NCBI RefSeq assembly: GCF_958298935.1
Contig: NC_084937.1
Location: 21,337,568 to 21,401,567, forward strand
Reading direction: 5' to 3'
Length of the DNA: 64,000 nt
Source of the DNA: Phragmites australis
Taxonomy: Eukaryota > Streptophyta > Magnoliopsida > Poales > Poaceae
The notes below the pieces were generated by a model, which ran no database searches, was not told where the DNA came from, and saw nothing but the letters and a program-made list of their open reading frames with translations. A program made the translations under genes and the position numbers. Shown here piece by piece: positions 11,071-23,307 of this stretch; positions within the stretch are counted from its first letter, which is position 1, and the number at the start of each line of letters is the position of its first letter.

Positions 11071-12279
11071 TATGTTCCCTTTACGAAATAATGACCATCA
11101 TATATTTTATCCCGTTTTGATATAATATCTCCATCAACCTTTTAGGTTAGGATCAAAGTTTAAGGTTTAATGTGCACTACCTTTGAGAGAGGGTTAGTAA
11201 TAAGATGATCATAGCATCATCGACTGATAAGTAGGAGCGACTAAGATAATTAAAATTAGGTCTTTTTTTTCTCTAAAGGTTGTCTATCTGTCGACAGAGG
11301 GCGACAAAGACGGTAAATATTAGAAGGTTACAGTAAACGAGGGAGAAGCTGGCAGTTGACGAGAGAGGAGGAAGCACTTGATGTTATTTAGACCACCTCA
11401 TATTACCCGGACAGGTGAATCATTATTTGTTGCGCTCTTATCATTTACATGAAAACATGATAGTTAATTTTTGAATTTGGAGTTTGATATCCAAATGCAC
11501 ATCGGCTCTTGTTTAGGAGCCAGGCTACCACATCCCAATCACAGCCATCACGTTCGTCCTAACAAATGTGCATGCCTTAATATAAGTCGTTTTAGAATTT
11601 GTGTTGGTCAAACTTTTTAGACTTTGTATAAAGAACTACAAAGATTAGCAACATAATGTTAATACTATTAGAATCATCATTAAAATAGTTTCATAATATA
11701 TAATTATTTTTATTTAAAATAACATACTTTTACCGTGCCAACATCCGAAATAAGTTATATTTCCGATCAGAGAGAGCATGCAGCAAGCCAGCACTACACC
11801 GAGGTTACCAGTGGCGATCTCTGCGGACGTCGCAGACAGTGGAGCTAATCGCCCCAGCCGGCAACCAGGACCGTAGAATGGCATGTGCAAGGTGCCCAAC
11901 TGCACAGTAGGGACCCTCAAATCTTACTTAACCACTAATTAGCACTAGCTATTATTGATAATGATATTAGGTGATAATTAAGCCAGATTTTCTTCATGTA
12001 AGAACTGGTCTACCTCTCTGAAATTCAATTCCTCACCTCCTAATTCTCCTCTCCCATGTAACTTATGATTTCTCCATAATAATCCATTTTGATTGCCTAA
12101 AAAAAACAATCCATTTTGATCTCCTCACTATTGTCTCTTGAAAGTTAAATCCTAACTACTCCATGTCGCATAACAATTGGTGGCAGTAGAACCATCCTCT
12201 CGATCACTGCATGTTCTTTTTCGAGCTCAGACATATATTTTTTCTTGTCCATCTTGACTTCTTATCTGTTCTACTAATA
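11071..12279. other. Intergenic between genes B and C
   Basis: Only AT-rich sequence is seen. About 11,570-11,740 contains ATAAGTCGTTTTAGAATTTG and GGTCAAACTTTTTAGACTTT, phrases typical of Stowaway/mariner MITEs, but without clear ends, so it is probably a remnant. Confidence 0.45.
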
Positions 12280-13028
12280 TATTGTGATTTGTGCATCGAG
12301 GCTGTGTGTTGATGTTTGGTCGTCATGGTGGGTCGTAAATAGCTTGGTGTAATCAGATTGAGAGAAACTCTAAGAAAGTCAGATGTGCATAATGCCAACC
12401 CGGGTTTGAACCGTGTCACAAATTTACCGAGATTTAATCCCAACTAAAATAGTACATGTACACATGTCTTCAGTGGTTTGCGTCTAATGTGTGTGCATCC
12501 TTAAGTTTGAAACAAAATCTTGTATTACACTAACATTGAATGCAAAAATGTATTTTGGCTATGAATTTTTATACATATACATAAAGCTCAATTTTGAATT
12601 TAGCACAGGCCCCAAATTCTCTGTAGGGCCCTACTGGCAACGCTGCCAAACGTTGACGAGAAAATAATTAGCATCAGATGGCAGTGGGTGCGCACTAGTG
12701 TCGCTGTGAAGATGGCTACTCTGGTTGAAACACTGACAATCAGCGCGACAAATGAATGACGGAGAAACATGTTTGAAGTTCTTGACAACACAAGACGCCA
12801 GTGTAAGCCCCAACGCAGCAACAGTTTTAAGATCCAAACGTGAGAAGAAAACTAATGCAAAGTCACGAGTCTACTAAACACAGACCAAAAGCTGCATGCG
12901 TTGCAGTTAGCCACAAGAGGGAATGGCAAATCAAAAGTAAGGCCCGAAGCTGCAAGCCGGAGCACGCCTGGCCTCACGGCCTCCCCGTGGACGACGTCGT
13001 GATGCCGCCCGCGGCGCGTCCCTGCATC
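12280..13028. other. 3' flank of gene C
   Basis: Sequence paralogous to the 3' flank of gene B, lacking the small insertion at 6,952-7,156. No gene is recognised. Confidence 0.6.
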
Positions 13029-15969
13029 TCACTGGCGGCCCTCGAGCATCTCACGGTGCCTCCGCCCGCCGAGGTGCGACGCCAGCATCTTCTCGCTGCT
13101 GCACTGCACGTCGCAGACCGCACAGCGCAGGGCCTCCGTGTTCCCCCGGTGCCGCCTGCCCCTGAGGTGGTCATGGTATTCCGACTCACAGGTGCATTTG
13201 ACCTGGCAGAGGCTGCACGTCCATCTCGACGCCGCCGGCTTATGCACGTTGACGTTGCCCTTACCGCGCGGCTTCTCTCCCTGCCGCGGCCCGCTGTTCT
13301 CTGCCGCGTTCTCCTTGCCGTCGCGGCGCAAGTGTTCGTTATTCTTTGCCGAGTTCTTGCTCCATTCATCAGGTATTGCTTCTGGGTTGAGCTCAGCGGG
13401 TTTGTTCCTTGTTTGCAGTGCTTCGACATTCGACTGGTGCTGCCGGCCGGCCATGTGTTCGTGCAGGTTGCGCTGACAAGTCATGTTCACCTGGCAGAGG
13501 GTGCAGCTCCATTCCTCAAGTGGCTTCTGCTTCTTCATGAGTGGGGTTGCCGCGGTCAGTTTCCTCTTCAGCCCAGAGGATGTTGTTTCAGATGTAGACT
13601 GTATTAGAGAAAGTTCGTTTAGACTCCAAAGCATTGGCAACTGAGAAATACTGCATCTCAATGAAAAAAAAGGACAGAACAAGAAGTATATGATTGTATG
13701 GCGTATGGACTGATAAGGATTCCGGGTAAACTCTCAATTGTTTCAGTTAGTTATATATACAGTTCATATCAAAGTTTATAGAATGATTTGACAACAAGAT
13801 GAAATAAATCTACCACTTTCAAGTTTCAGATGTACAAGCACCCTGAATAAGGACTAAGGAGTACATAGCCATTTTATTATGCTGTACACCTCACTTCATA
13901 GAGCGAAAAGAAAATTTAAGATGAAAACATGTTGTAACTCTAGCGGGTTTGGGGTCCTTTTTAAACTTCACTAGCGAACTAACAAATTTAGCTCAGGCAT
14001 ATGTTTTTCAGACTTGCGATATTGAAGTGGAATCTTACATAATCGGCACCATGACTCCTGATTTCGTATAACAGCTGCATGCCGTGACCGTCGTCCACAT
14101 CAAGCTTAGGTTCCCCACCAATGGTATTGGCCGCCGCTGGAACCAAGGTCTCTTCCACCAGAGTCCGCTTGCTTGGTGATCGGCAACGTTCCAAAAAGAT
14201 CATTCGATGCGCTGTTGCCCCAGATAACCTGCACTCTTGCTGCTTAGTGTCACTGCCCGGCTGTGGCTGCTCAGGTGCAGGCTGTATGAGAGGAAGTTTG
14301 TTTAGACTTAACAGCATTGGTAAGTAAGAAACACTGCTTTATAGCAGAAAAATGGTGAGAACAAGCTCTATAGACATGGATTCCGAGTAAACTCCATTAG
14401 CTGTACTTCTGATCAATTCTAAGCTTCACTAATGAACTAACAAAATTAGTACTGCTTCTGCTTTTCAATATTCCTAAACAGCTCAGAAGTATGTTGTTAT
14501 ATACTTCAGACTTGCAATATTAAACTGGGATGTTACATAATTGGCTCATGACTCCTAAGTACTTATAAGCACAAGAGTTTTCCATGTTTAAGCGACGAAC
14601 ACTGTTCAGGAAAGTAGTGTATCACAACAAACATGCTTCAGACCATCGTTAATCAATTACTCTTAGCAATGTTCTGAAAAAAATGGGAAGAAAAAAACAT
14701 GATGAGAGGAAGGTGACAATTGAAAATGGTAATCTCACCTCACTGAACTCTAGCCGCTTCTGCTGATCGAATGCTGCGTTCTCCTGACCTGCCGGCATGT
14801 ACCGACAGGATTGCCGATGTTCATTGATCCGATCCTCCATGGCAGACTCAGCACTCTTTCTCTTCCCACTGTTCTGGTTCCTGCACTCGTACAACGGCTG
14901 CACGCCATGGCCGTCCTCCACATCAGCCTTACGTTCCCAACCACCATCGGTCCGTTGGTGTCCTGGTGCCACCTCCTCGCCGAAGGACGCAGACCGCGCC
15001 CGTCTGACATTGGCATTGGCCGCCTCTGGCACCAAGGCCTTTTCCGCCGGAGATCGCTTGCTCGGCGATCGGCACAGTTCCACAAAGCCTCTCATTGGAT
15101 GACCACTCGCCCCAGATGACCTGCACTCTTGCTGCTGCTCACCGTCATCGGCCGGACGTGGCCAGGGCATGGGCGACGGTGACTGCTCCACGTGCGGGTA
15201 GACCGGAGGCGGTCTAGCCGCCGCGGAGCTCGCGCAGCAGCAAGGAGGATGCTCGGTACATTTACTCGGCAGACGGAGAGGCGCCTCCTCCCAATTAGTC
15301 ACCGACAACGGCCTGCAATGCCAGTTGTCCTGTGACCGTGGCAACTCTGGCACGGACCAGTGGCCAGCGGGGGCAAAGCCCGCGGCCATGGCGCGCTCCG
15401 TCTCGGCGAGCTCGCGCAAGATCATATCCTGACGAATGCGCTCCACTTGCAGCTCCAACAGCAGTTCCTCCCTCCTCCTCGCCAGCGCAGCGTTCCCCGG
15501 TGATGCATTGGCGTCGCGAGCTTGCCAATGGCAAGACAAGAACATTGTCAGATGATCATGATGAAAAGGTCAAATTTTAAGAGCAAATTACAGTCATAAT
15601 CTTCTATAACATCAAAAGAACCCACATTTCATCTAAAAAAATAAAGAACCCAAATTTCACCTCAAAAGAAAAAAAAGGAACCCAGATTTCTTTTTAGATC
15701 ATCAGACCAATCTGTAAGCAATGTATTTTGAACTGCTGCTCAGGAAAGAAACGGTAATTCCTTGCGCTCAAAAGATTCTTGGCATTGGGGAAAAGCCCTT
15801 CTTTTCATGGAAAGAAACTGTTGTAGGGCAGAAACACATCCAAAAAGATCAGGGAAACGGCGAGAGCGTTTTGAATCCCGTTACCGTGCGGCGGCGGTGG
15901 GTCGAGGAGATGGCCTTCGTTGCCATCGTCGACTGCCTCGGTGGGCCGGCCACGGCGGGCGAACTCCAT
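13029..15969 (-). CDS. Gene C: U1-type C2H2 zinc-finger protein, four exons, apparently intact
   Basis: Proposed exons are 15969-15885 (85 bp), 15520-14739 (donor GTGAGA), 14281-14039 (donor GTAAGA) and 13598-13029; all phases join, predicting 559 residues. Exon 1 begins MEFARRGRPTEAV. Exon 2 holds the conserved helix (ELLLELQVERIRQDMILREL) and a long, Ser/Pro/Arg-rich, probably disordered region. Exon 3 repeats the second half of exon 2 (CRSPSKR..., DVDDGHGMQLLYE against DVEDGHGVQPLYE), an internal duplication. Exon 4 has three complete fingers (CTLCQ, CSLCQ and CAVCD units) and ends LEGRQ. Unlike copies A and B, the last finger is in frame. It is the best candidate for the functional member, a nuclear RNA- or protein-binding factor by finger type only. 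Confidence 0.75.
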
Positions 15970-16762
15970 TGCGGATTTTCGGGAGGGGTCGATTTGGTAA
16001 CGGAGAGAAATTGAATGGGGTGGGGGTGGGGGAGGATTTTGTGATGGGAAGCGAAAAAAGGAAAGCGAGAGGTTGCTGGATTTATGGTGAGTGGTGCGGT
16101 TTTGGAAACTCCTGGTTGGCGACCCTGCCCAGGTGATTGACTGACATGTGGACCTAGCTTCGGATATTATGTCATGTTACAAATTTGGAATTGCATCCCT
16201 CTGTTTACTTGACTTGTGTTTGTCGCTAGTTCTGATTTGAACTTTGGATCGATCCATTTAGAGATTATTTTAACATGCTTTCTAATCTTCAAATGTCTGA
16301 AAATGAGATTATTTCAGGCGACGTTGACCTTCGATCGAAATTAAGGTGTCTTCGAGGTTCAGGTTTAGAAGAATTCATATATTCTAGGATTAAAATAAAC
16401 TTTGGGGGAGGCGAGCGTGGGGGCGGGTCAATGAGGATGTCGCCGGCCATGGGTGGTGGAGGACGGACGGTGCCAGTGGCAAGGGAGCGCGAAAATAGAT
16501 TAGTTAACGAGACGGCAGATGATGGGGGTAGATACGGAGGTGAGAGAGCTACCGAAGATGGGTAGAAGTGGATGAGGCAAGGATCAATTCAGCTAGCATG
16601 CACATAAAAGACTATTAACCGACATCAAGAAAGAAGGAAAGATGTCCGATTTTGATCCAACGAATATGATTGATCCATTGAGAAATTTTAAGTAGTCTGA
16701 AACATAAGAACATCCTTATTGTAATCTGCTTCAGTTGCATGGGTACAACAATTCATTTGAAC
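15970..16762. other. Gene C upstream region and intergenic DNA
   Basis: 15,970-16,120 should contain the promoter and 5' leader of gene C. No convincing TATA box is seen on the minus strand. 16,140-16,762 shows nothing recognisable. Confidence 0.5.
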
Positions 16763-16990
16763 TGTTAGGAAACCTGGAGTTTCACAACCGAATGTAGGCC
16801 CGTCTCGATCTCTTGAAAGATTTGATTCTATCTCTTAGTGGTTTTTGGCACTATATATACGGGGCATCACCCCTCATTGTAAACACAGATGAATAAAGAA
16901 TAGATAATTTTTCCCCTACGCTTGTGTCTCCTTTTGCAATTGTTTCAGAGAGATCGCTGGACTACACCCGGTAGTAGCGGTTTCTCAACA
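16763..16990 (+). repeat. 5' LTR of the copia element
   Basis: It has TG...CA ends, a TATA-like TATATATACGG at about 16,851-16,862 and AATAAAG (polyadenylation-like) near 16,893. TTATCAGCACGA follows two bases after the end and is the probable primer-binding region. Confidence 0.92.
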
Positions 16991-18555
16991 CGTTATCAGC
17001 ACGAACCTCTGCCAGAGATCAAGCTAGCGGAACGAATCTGGCTGCGACCGATCTGCACTGCATCCACATCGTCGTCAAGCGGGCAGGTCTTTGGCCTAGC
17101 CTATATGCCCTACGCGGCACGACACGTTCGCAAGAATTGAAAGGTACGATCGATTCGGTATGTATCCTCGCAGCTACTGTCTTTTGCATCAAAATAGATC
17201 TGAAATCTTGCATAAACAGTAGCGTGCATCGCATGTGTGAACAATACCGAGTATGTATGAATAGTAGCACATATATGCAATGCACAATAGCATCACCTCA
17301 TACTCATGAACAGTAGCTCGTAGTAATGAACAGTAGCAAAAACAGATCTATCACATCGTAATGGTGGGGCCCCCAGCCACTGTCATGCTCCGCCGGTCGG
17401 CAAACCGGCGGCCAACCCACTTGCAAAGATCAAAAAACAAAGAAAAGGGAAGGGGGGGGGGGGGTGCATGGCACCTCGCCGGCATGAAGCCAGCGGCCTC
17501 GTCGCACCGGCCACCTCCTCCTTGTCGCCGTCTCTGCACAGATCGGAAACAATGGAACACGTCGCCGACCGAATCCGGTGGCCAAGCATGGTATGCGGTG
17601 GCTCGAAGGCCACCGCTACAAATTGAAAGAAAAAAAAGGAGGGAAGGATGCACGCTGGCATAGAAGTCGGCGACTTTTCCCGTCGGTGCTCGCTGGATGC
17701 GTCGCCACTGCCAACTCCGCCGCTCCCACCCCCGCACGAGCGTTGCCGCTGCCGACTCCCCCGCTCCAGCGCCGCACGAGTGCCGCCCGGACGCACTGTC
17801 GCCGGCTACGATGCTCTCGCACGAGTGTCGCAGGACCGCGCCGCTGCACGCCGCGTCGGCCACCGCGCACCGCCTCCTCCCACACGCCTGCTCTCGCTCG
17901 GCCAGAAGCTGCCGACAGCTCACGTCCGGCGCCGCCCGACGAGCTGCTGCCCAGCCGGCGTGCCGGCCGACCCGCACGGCGCCGCCTTCTCCGATAGGGC
18001 GCCGGAAGAAATGGCGGCTAGGGTTGGAAACCCTAGCCGCACCTCTATTTAGAGGATGCGTGTGGGTCGGATGGGCCGGGCCGGCCCATGGGTGAAAAAA
18101 AAACTGGGGAAATAAAAGAAAAAAAAGATAAAAAAAACTTGCATTTAGCCCCCCAGATTTTCCAACATTTAAAAGCGCAATCCTTGAATTTTGCGTTTAG
18201 GCCCCTGGTTGTTCTGAAAATTATCCAGAGGCTCTGATTTTGCATATTAGACCATGTGGTTTCTGAAAATTACGTAAATTTTGGAATTTTGCGTATAAAC
18301 CCTCGGGCTTTATGGAGAATCCTGAAAATACTTTTCCTACATGAAAGTATCTCTAGAATTTGAATTTTGCATATGTTTTAGCCATTATGCAGTATTTATT
18401 TCTGTGTTATTTTGCTGTTTAAATTGCCTGTAATGTGTTTAAATTCAGTAAAATTCACATAATAGCATAGAAAATATCGAAAAATTGTAGCAATCAAATT
18501 TAGCAACATGAAGCAACTTTACTGGTAGTAATACTTGCATCATTTAAATATGTAG
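16991..18555 (+). other. Long leader of the copia element
   Basis: About 1.56 kb separate the 5' LTR from the gag start codon. 17,210-17,345 repeats a short AACAGTAGC motif four times, once as AATAGTAGC. 17,360-18,060 is GC-rich, contains CCCTAGCCGCC-like text near 18,020-18,045 resembling nuclear gene leaders, and has overlapping low-complexity open frames on both strands that I do not believe are genes. 18,070-18,550 is AT-rich. Confidence 0.55.
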
Positions 18556-18789
18556 ATGGCTGGCATCACAAACAAGGAGTTCGCTGAGCTGAGTGCTGAT
18601 GGCCGCAATTATCTCACTTGTGCATCGGATGTTCGGATTGTACTGGGAGCAAAAAGGCTCTGCGCTGCAATTGACCTGGGAATAAGTAGTACAATTGTTC
18701 CCACGGAGGATGAGAATGACCAGGCACTTTATTTTCTCTGCCATCATCTCTCTCCTACTTTGAAGGATGAGTACATGGCAATGACCAGC

Positions 18790-20286
18790 TGTCGGAGGAT
18801 TAACTCCTGTCGCAGGGATCCCGAGAGACCCCTTTTTAGAGATTCGACCGGGGGATGATCCTGAATAAGTTCGTCGGAGAAATAAATGGGAATGAATGCA
18901 ACGGCCAGTGGTGGGGGTGTTGGCCTAGTGCAAGAAGAGGTAAATGCACCGGAATTCAGACAGGTTCGGACCGCACGGGGGCGTAATACCCTACTCCTGT
19001 ACGGATGCAATAACTGTCCTGAGGAAGTCCCTCAAGGATGTTGCTGGTTACAAGAATTGTGGCCTAACTAAGAGCTTGAGGCTCCTTGTTCTTCGGCTGG
19101 AACTGTGTTCAACCTTGCTCACAGTGTCTACTCTCGCCTGGGTTCTTCGTTCTTGGTGTTGTGTTTGGTCTTGTTCGGGAGTGAGTCCAGAGAGATTGTG
19201 CTTGCCTCGTCTGTTTCTCTTTTCTTGTTCGTCCTCTCCCCCATTGCTTCTGTGTTGCCGGCTATTTCAAGTACCTGCCGGCCGAGACACGCCCCGAACG
19301 GGAAGGAGGGGGCACAAGCTCCAAGACGCCATGACTGAGAAAGGCGTCATCATTTCTTCTAGGTGAAGTGACAGGGGGTGGAAAAAACGCCGCACGCCCG
19401 GTCACCTGTCACCATAAACGTCCTGGCAACGGGCGCCGTGGAGAGGGCCCACCGGGCAGCCGCAGAGCTACCCGGCGTGCATGCCCTGTCTTGTTCTTCT
19501 GCCACAGTAGGGCGGCAGACGGAACGCCTTGATCCTCGCGATGTTATCCCAAGGCAAGCCGGATGACGCGAGACGGGACCCGTGCAATTAATGATTCCAC
19601 GCCTCTCTGCCAAAACATGGCAGGAACTGACGCTGCGGCGGGAGCAGTTGGAGGTGTCAGACCACGCACGCTATTTAAACGCGGCCTCGGACCTCTGACA
19701 GGTAGACACCTCATCGGTGGGCCCCTCGGGGGCCTTTCTGGGTCGTCGGGGCACCGAGTGCTCGGGGGTACTGTTCACCTCCCCAAGCACTCTCTCCCGA
19801 GAATGCATATCCTTGTCTTCGGGGTACCGGGTGCTCGGGGGTACTGTTCACCTCCCCGAGCACTCTCTCCCGAGCACTCTTGCATGGACTTTCGGGGAAC
19901 CGAGTGCTTAGGGGTGGCTACGCGCAGCCCCGAGTACTCTCTCCCGAGCACTCTTTGTACGGATCCTCGGGGAACCGAGTGCTCGGGGACCGCCGCTTGC
20001 AGCTCCGAGCACTCTCTCTCGGAACTCAACTCTTCTGATCATCGAGGGACTAGGGTGCTCGGGGGTGACCTGGCACCTCCCCGAGCACTTTCTTCCCGGT
20101 ACTTAGACTCTGTGGATCATCGGGGAACTGGGGTGCCTGGGGACCACTGACTGTGGCCCCGAGCGCCTTCTCCCAGGACTTAAGCTTTTCTCATCCTTCA
20201 GGAGAGACCTCACGGGATGGCGCCATGTGGCGGATGGCTGGCCTGACCTCGGGATTCAGGGACCCCCGGTTCCAGATACACCGACA
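18790..20286. mobile_element. Solo LTR nested in copia gag
   Basis: The insert begins TGTCGG and ends CCGACA, a perfect 6-bp inverted terminus with TG...CA, and is flanked by CCAGC on both sides (18785-18789, 20287-20291). At 1,497 bp with no coding region, and with gag resuming in frame beyond it, it is a single LTR left by recombination of a larger element, probably gypsy-type. A TATA-like CTATTTAAAC on the plus strand at about 19,669-19,678 suggests plus orientation. Confidence 0.9.
19743..20198. repeat. Minisatellite of about 75-bp units inside the solo LTR
   Basis: About six diverged tandem units, each with a GTGCTCGGGG arm followed about 20-25 bases later by CCCCGAGCAC, so each unit can fold into a GC-rich hairpin. 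Such arrays are known from grass gypsy LTRs. Confidence 0.85.
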
Positions 20287-21327
20287 CCAGCGCTAAGGCA
20301 CTATGGGACGCACTACAGGAGCGTTTTGAGCGTCTTAAGTACACCATCAAGCCTCTCACAGAGCAAGAATGGGTCCGACTCCGTTTCTGTGACTATATGT
20401 ATGCCAGAGAGTACAACTCCGCGTTGCACCGCATTTGCACACTACCGTGTCTCTGTGGGAAAGAGATCACAGAAGAGGAGAAAATTGAGAAGACTCTCTC
20501 CACTTTCCACCCAAATGCGGCAGAATCCGCACGCAATCACCGTCAATCAAATTACAAGAAGTATTCTGAATTGATTAATGTGTTGCAACTCCATGAAGTT
20601 CATGACGAAGTCATAAACAAGAACTTTTTATCTCAGCCGCAAGAGAAGAGCAGTGGTCTAGAAGTCAATCACATCTCTTTCAAAGCGCGTAAGAACCACA
20701 ATATGAAGCAGGTGAAGGGAGGAAAGAAAGTGGTGCCAGACAAAGTCAAGCATGGTGATGATAATGGTAAGACAAAGAAAAAAGTTAAGCCATATGGTGA
20801 GCAGAACCAGACATACTATAAGTGTGGTGTTTGGGGCCATTGGTCCCGAATCTGCAAAGCACCAAAGCATGTTGTGGAAGCATTTCGGAAGAAGAAGAAA
20901 GAGCAGTCAGAAGCACACCTCACCATTGCAGTGGGGATGGAAGAGGACAAAGCAGTCGAAGTTGAAAGGGATGCATCTCACATGGAAGTTGATGACGCTC
21001 CCGCAATGACTGTAAAAGACCTCCCAATGAAGGATGCAGAGACCTCTACTTTGCCCTCCTCCACTGACATAGAAGATGCCATAAATAATGAAGCGAAAAA
21101 GAAAGCCATTGAAGCAGAAGTGGTCAGATACTTCACAGACTCTATCTAGAATTAGAGTAATTAGCCATTCAATTAGTTGCTGAATTTAGGAGGATTAAAT
21201 AAATAAATGTAAGCTCTAGAAGAGAAATCTTAGCTGCAAACAATATTATTTTTCGATAGTTAATGAAGCATTTAGTCTTGTTGCTACTTCCTCGCATGTG
21301 AATGATTGAATGTTTTGTTTATAGAAT

Positions 21328-23064
21328 ATGTGTGGCGCCTGCATGGAGAAAGTGTGTATTGTGGACAGTGAAACCACAAACACCATCTTAAGAGAAAAGA
21401 TGTATTTTCAGTCTATTAGAAATAGCTCTGGAAAGGAGATGACTGTCACTGGAAGTGATAAATGCATAGTAGGTTCTGGAAGAGCCGCAGTCATACTACC
21501 TATGGGAACTACTTTGCACATTGAGGAAGCATTGTTATACCCTGAATCTACAAGAAATCTCTTAAGTTTTAAAGTCATTCACGCTAACGGTTTCCATGTA
21601 GAAACTGGTGAAGAAGATGGTAGGGAGTACCTACACATCACTAAGCATGATAGCGAAGCGAGAATACTAGAAAAACATCCCTCCATGAGCAGTGGCTTGT
21701 ACTACACTCGCATTAGGGCACTTGAAGTGTTCACTACCTTGAAGACTGTGTTTCGTAGTGCAGAATTATTCTCCCTGTGGCATGATAGGTTAGGTCACTC
21801 TGGTCTTAGAATGATGAGAAACATAATTACTAACTCACAAGGTTATGGCATAAGTGTGAAGAATTTTTCGAATCATGAAGATTTTGTATGCCCTGCATGT
21901 GCTACTGGAAAATTAATAATAAGACTGTCTACCTTGAAGGTACAAGATGAAATCCCTGCATTCCTGGACCGAATCCAGGGGGGTATTTGTGGTCCTATTC
22001 AGTCGCTTTCTGGCCCGTTTCGGTACTTTATGGTATTAATAGACGCATCCTCGAAGTGGTCGCATGTATGTCTATTATCTATCTGCAACCATGCCTTTGC
22101 AAAGTTGATCTCGCAGATCATACAAATCAGGAATAATTTTCTGGATCATCGCGTGAAATCCATTAGAATGGACAACACTGGTGAATTTACTTCTAAAGTG
22201 TTTGATGATTATTGCACTGGTATGAGAATTAAAGTTGAACATTCTGTACCGTATATCCACACTCAAAATGGACTAACCGAAGCGCTGATAAAGAGAATAA
22301 AGTTCATTACTAGACCTTTGTTGCAGCACTGTAATTTGCCTGCTACATGTTGGGGACACGTAGTCTTATATGCGGCAGCTCTCACTAATTATAGACCATC
22401 CTCCTACAACATCCAGTCACCTATGCAACTGATGCAAGGAGTAATTCCGAAGATTTTCCATTTACGCAAATTTGGATGTATGGTTTATGTGCCAATACCG
22501 CCGCCACAGAGAACCACTATGGGACCTTTACGGAAAGTTGGAATATATGTCGGTTATGAGACTGCATCCATAATCCGATATTTAGAACCAACAACTGGAA
22601 ATTTGCATACGGCCCGCTTCGCTGACTGCATTTTTGATGAAAATAATTTTCCATCATTAGGGGGAGGAAATATACCCTTGGATGAAAAATGTCGGGAAAT
22701 TATATGGCAGGCTGAAGGAATTGCGGCACATGATCCTCGCACTAGTGAAGCAAATGGTGAAGTACAGAAAATTATCGATTTGCAGAAATTAGCAAACAAT
22801 CTGCCTGATCATTTTTGTAATTTGAAGAGCGTGACTAAGTCGTATGTGCCTGCACGCAATGCACCGGAGAGGGTGGAAGTACCAAAAGAAGGTACCCCTC
22901 ATCTTGTCCTAGGAGCTCCGAAAAATAATAAAAGGACAAGAAATTCGGTTTCTCAAGTCCCAAATAGCCGGAGACGTCTGACGAAGGTGGGAAATGAGAG
23001 CTTACCACAGCCGATCGCAAAAGTGCCCCAAAGAAAAAAAGAAGGGGAGCCAGTTGAGACTTGA
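21328..23064 (+). pseudogene. Copia protease/integrase part of pol
   Basis: An open stretch of 578 codons. A gag-pre-integrase segment with LWHDRLGHSG lies near residues 150-165 and CPACATGK near 190 completes the zinc-binding part. Catalytic integrase residues are recognisable as D in LIDASSKW, D in RMDNTGEF and E in GLTEALIKR. The C-terminal part ends at 23064 before the reverse transcriptase. The protease motif is not clearly seen; the frame begins after a stop and lacks the usual link to gag. The start codon at 21328 is simply the first in the frame, not a likely natural start. Confidence 0.85.
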
Positions 23065-23307
23065 CGATGGTATGGAATCTCAGGAAGTAGGTATACCACA
23101 TTTGAATCTTCTCACGCAGGAAGGAACCAGCGAAAATGCGCGCGCTAAAATTGATGCTGGTAAACTAAAGGACCTTGCTCCAATAGTAAGAAATTATGAA
23201 CAGCAAGATGAAGAAGCACCTGAAAGTGCAGCCCATGATGAAATAGCAATAAACTATGTGAATTCAGGGGAATCTTGGAATAGAGCAACCACAATAGTCG
23301 ACACATA

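Larger units (their letters stand above)
18556..21149 (+). pseudogene. Copia gag, split by a solo LTR
   Basis: The start at 18556 (MAGITNKEFAEL) opens a gag-type capsid domain (DUF4219/UBN2-like) that runs to 18,789. It is interrupted by the 1.5-kb insertion and resumes in the same frame at 20,292 with a KALWDALQERF motif typical of copia gag. It ends at 21149. The nucleocapsid knuckle near 20,816-20,854 reads YYKCG...GHWSRIC, with the first Cys replaced by Tyr, so zinc binding is probably lost. The insertion alone inactivates the gene. Confidence 0.85.

Noticed and set aside
12840..13607. Plus-strand open frame of 255 codons
   Set aside because: It is the antisense shadow of exon 4 of zinc-finger gene C.
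17351..18095. Large overlapping open frames on both strands in the copia leader
   Set aside because: High GC content keeps all frames open. Composition is Arg/Pro/Ala-rich and no domain is visible.
19563..20150. 195-codon plus-strand frame in the solo LTR
   Set aside because: It is the translated minisatellite (repeating EHS/GTECSG units), not a gene.
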